From Brachionus plicatilis (lineage: Eukaryota > Rotifera > Eurotatoria > Ploima > Brachionidae), in the NCBI GenBank assembly GCA_010279815.1, contig QEOQ01000180.1:2625297-2689296 (forward strand): a stretch of DNA of 64,000 bases. Reading direction: 5' to 3'. Of the stretch, positions 62,801-64,000 are shown piece after piece. Made by a program: the position numbers and the translations under genes. The notes under the pieces are model-generated. The model was not told where the DNA came from. It made no database searches and saw only the letters and a program-made list of their open reading frames with translations. Position 1 is the stretch's first letter. Each line of letters opens with the position of its first letter.

Positions 62801-62977
62801 TTTACATTTATTACAAACCAAATCACCATTTTTCACAGCATTTATTTTTCCTAATGATTTATTTAATTTTTCGATTAGATCAAGGTTTGAAACCACGTTG
62901 ATTGTCCTTTTGTCTGTGCTGTAGAATCTTTTATTACAAGCAGAGCAGAATTTGTCATTTAAATATAATTTAGACAT
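59840..62977 (-). CDS. transposase: DDE + SWIM + USP-like protease fusion
   Basis: Intact 1045-residue ORF. The N-terminus has zinc-finger-like cysteines (C12, C15, CNKC near 55). An HTH-like region (QATIGTHFDISQIDVSKICQ) precedes the DDE_Tnp_4-type core: D358 in LVCDGTYCY, D438 in LLLDRGF, E488 in RWVVEALNAF. A SWIM zinc finger follows with ligands C667, C669, C679 and H681. The last 250 residues hold NTCTIDYFLLGLW (Cys803), which resembles a USP Cys box, then IHLVNHFKAI (His1006) and YLVDDLEP (Asp1021/1022). That order and spacing match a papain/USP-fold cysteine protease. The start is the first Met (MSKLYLNDKFCSAC). The DDE and SWIM assignments are firm by motif; the protease assignment is inference and needs structure prediction. 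Confidence 0.85.
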   Translation of the reverse strand: MSKLYLNDKFCSACNKRFYSTDKRTINVVSNLDLIEKLNKSLGKINAVKNGDLVCNKCKSRAYFLSKIQGECLKQTNFNVENNRFYENILSREEDNESIKDENNIAKNFNEEGTKSFPEINLKKNVFVDISSTTASHRYCFVCKKNNEKFTNIKLRLVSIEAIVDTYIHKNILIPSGSRCGSSHFDDSNLLNNDSLNQLTQCKNKTKINQKYIESLLAQFRILSKKSGLLSKFEFNNLICNELCVKNSGLKKADFIVLHDSLKSLRNSITRTRSQALIVYLFWLKTGLDQATIGTHFDISQIDVSKICQQVRESLLKDFVPYYIGPNMKPRNEWLRHNSFISSELFCEREQQLILVCDGTYCYCERSSNNQFQRLTYSVQKKRHLVKPFVICTTDGLIVNIYGLFQATKNDSTILLDILNKEDDLKRLIEPGDILLLDRGFRDCIKNLEEDFKLKARMPTCFTNKNNESSTLDANKSRLVTKSRWVVEALNAFLKKSFKALGEVKNKSLNHTLSDYRIAGALVNKFFKRLFSDNDDNIEIVKNIKNRLNKINELEILVKEQKLHKKSLFVKLESYDINDFPQIDEELIKSQITLGSYQLTQSKSYLAEHFNNGKYEIMVNKPNDLLMNSNILYANIQSRHSKTTKYKVYLKYIPNINEPSAIESWYCTCKSGMRTVGCCSHIASIIYYLSFAKTNKNIPNPAGYLMSVFDCHNLKESSESENENDFIDYELKQQEPDFNCVNNIFSNESAKQIIQRSNSYTLDKNLVSKKINKSLSDSFFSHVPSWGAKFCHKKNDIILKNTCTIDYFLLGLWFSTKLSSKIVPELTISSTNINQAILKMIDLIKLNDWNIARKLWLTDICKIDFDNALKIPKKFSPEICNRNKIYLSTFGNEFEFFFDYLIHIQKIEVIKECSNALCGYKSNRPITNFYFEKKDNEIIFSLTRVDSCSSCLNPLKKSLNILTFSPWLFVETKYNEQINYDSLPEIIELNQKKYKFLCCTIHLVNHFKAIFKFNESSYLVDDLEPSKIEKVIPKIHIGNCLYILI

Positions 62978-63229
62978 AATAAATTTTTCAAAGTAAAAGA
63001 TTTTACTCTATAAATTCAAAAATTGAATTTGATTTATATATTAAAGGTTTAAATTTAAAAATAATTTGCATTTAATCTCAATTTTTAGTCTAACGAACTC
63101 CAGTTTGTTTTGTTAAATGGGAGAAAGCAATAGGAGTAAGAGAGGCAAAAAAATAAGATTCATTTAGTTAAAAAAAAGGATAATTTAAGTTTTTTTTAAA
63201 AAATGTTTTAGTTTTTATTTAATTTTGGA

Positions 63230-63475
63230 CTAATAAATAAGGGGCAAAATTTCTATCGTTAAAGCCTAAGGCCCTTTCATTGCATTTTTATAAATTACAA
63301 TCCTTTTTCAAAAGTTTAAAAATAAAGCTTTGAAATGTTGAAAAAATTAAAAATCTGCGATGAAATTTAATTGCGCATCTAAAATTTTTTGAGCAAGATT
63401 GAGCGCTTGAAATTTGATCAAAAATTTTACTTTGTTGTTTATTCGGATTTAAAAATTTTTTTAACTTAAAAATTT
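63230..63475. repeat. right terminal inverted repeat of the transposon
   Basis: Reverse complement of the left repeat, plus an additional segment (about 63278-63365) between the inner GGCCC and outer GCGCAATT blocks. It lies about 250 bp upstream of the transposase ATG and probably holds its promoter. Confidence 0.65.
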
Positions 63476-64000
63476 TGTAATTATTAAGAAATTTAATTAA
63501 TTGATCTTTTTTTCACATGTAAATATTAACCCTAATATTGTCGAATTTTATATAGAATAAAGTAGAACAATTGGTCTTGTTTGTTTAGAAACTCAAATGG
63601 TAATCGAACTTCTATTTTTTTTAGCAATTTTATTGCATAAGTTACACATAGCAGCGTCTCGGTCTTTTTTCGAAATACGTTTTCTAAAGAACACTAGATT
63701 CCTTATTTTATATTCCACACTATTTTCTTATTTAACTTTAATTTATTTAATTTTGACATTAAATTAATTTAGCATTCATTAGATTATAGCAAGGTACTAT
63801 TTTTAATAAAATTGTGGTTATAGGTTAAAAGCTACATCACTTGAATTTACATGAATGAATAACATGATTAAATTGTAACTTTCATTTATTCAATTTTTTT
63901 TTATTTTTTTTAAATCTGAAGGAGCTTTAGCTCGATACAGATAAACGAATAAATAAATAAATAAATTTAGTTTGTTCTTGTGTAAAAAATTCTGTCAATT
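63476..64000. other. AT-rich sequence at window end
   Basis: No gene seen. At about 63598-63680 the minus strand has AGTTCGATTACC, a weak B-box-like word, and GCTGCTATGTGTAAC. It might be an old SINE but is too diverged to call. Confidence 0.3.
63915..63966 (+). repeat. dispersed retroelement 3'-tail motif, copy 3
   Basis: TCTGAAGGAGCTTTAGCTCG followed by ATACAGATAAACG and four AATA-type units. It is the best-preserved of three copies (others at 11330 minus and 22406 plus). Its position beside the DNA transposon is probably coincidental. Confidence 0.6.

Larger units (their letters stand above)
59520..63475 (-). mobile_element. apparently complete DNA transposon with long inverted ends
   Basis: The left end (59520-59665) and right end (63230-63475) are inverted copies. 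A shared block of about 50 nt covers TGATCAAATTTCAAGCGCTC and AATCTTGCTCAAA, followed by TGCGCAATTAAA. A second inner block contains GGCCCTAAGG/TTTTGCCCCTTAT and its mirror. The right end has about 90 extra bases between the two blocks. One long intron-free ORF (59840-62977) fills the space. The outer edges are placed where similarity fades (near GTTAAAAAAA); a target duplication was not resolved. An intact ORF and conserved ends suggest recent activity. The DDE pattern points to the IS5-like PIF/Harbinger-ISL2EU group, but this is inference. Confidence 0.75.

Overview
The window is nuclear DNA from a small, very AT-rich animal genome. Its genes are typical metazoan housekeeping and ciliary genes (USP40, PAN3, cytoplasmic IleRS, ARMC3, UNC50, ACAP-type ArfGAP, ADAT2, CDC26) and are split by many short GT-AG introns, mostly about 45-60 nt. 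There are also a few kilobase-sized introns and intergenic gaps filled with transposon debris. Short introns, extreme AT content and abundant SWIM-domain transposase sequence fit a rotifer such as Brachionus; that placement is inference, since no marker gene is present.

Layout. 1-7136: gene-free and AT-rich, with a roughly 1 kb inverted-repeat structure (4515-5560) and a hAT-like MITE (6145-6447). 7137-8825 (+): intronless gene with a duplicated cysteine module and a PP1-docking-like motif. 8961-16180 (-): ACAP-type BAR-PH-ArfGAP-ankyrin gene in 12 exons; its introns hold a LINE remnant and a small hairpin MITE. 16181-19921: no gene seen. 19922-20675 (+): unrecognised three-exon gene. 20734-25148 (-): tightly packed CDC26, ADAT2 and alpha/beta-hydrolase genes; a tRNA-derived SINE lies in a hydrolase intron. 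25690-27290 (+): dead non-LTR retrotransposon. 28454-34894 (-): USP40 in three exons, whose second intron carries a MULE-type SWIM remnant and a foldback element. 36521-37549 (+): UNC50. 37843-38520 (+): FAM210-like gene, with a damaged partial copy of its 3' end at 38960-39130. 39159-39934 (-): four-helix membrane protein. 40538-44909 (-): PAN3 in 11 exons. 46125-49466 (+): IARS1. 49896-50180: hairpin, TAA microsatellite and a repeat-like block. 50814-57188 (+): ARMC3 in 16 exons. 57350-58360 (-): secreted acidic protein with Cys-Pro repeats and a clear TATA box. 59520-63475: an apparently complete DNA transposon with long inverted ends.

For ACAP, the alpha/beta hydrolase, CDC26, USP40, UNC50, FAM210, PAN3, ARMC3 and the unknown gene at 19922 I rebuilt exon chains from splice sites. 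Each chain stays in frame from start to stop, which is the main support for the models. The most unusual item is the transposon at 59520-63475. Its single uninterrupted 1045-residue ORF joins a DDE transposase, a SWIM zinc finger and a C-terminal segment that looks like a USP/papain-fold cysteine protease, with candidate catalytic Cys803, His1006 and Asp1021/1022.
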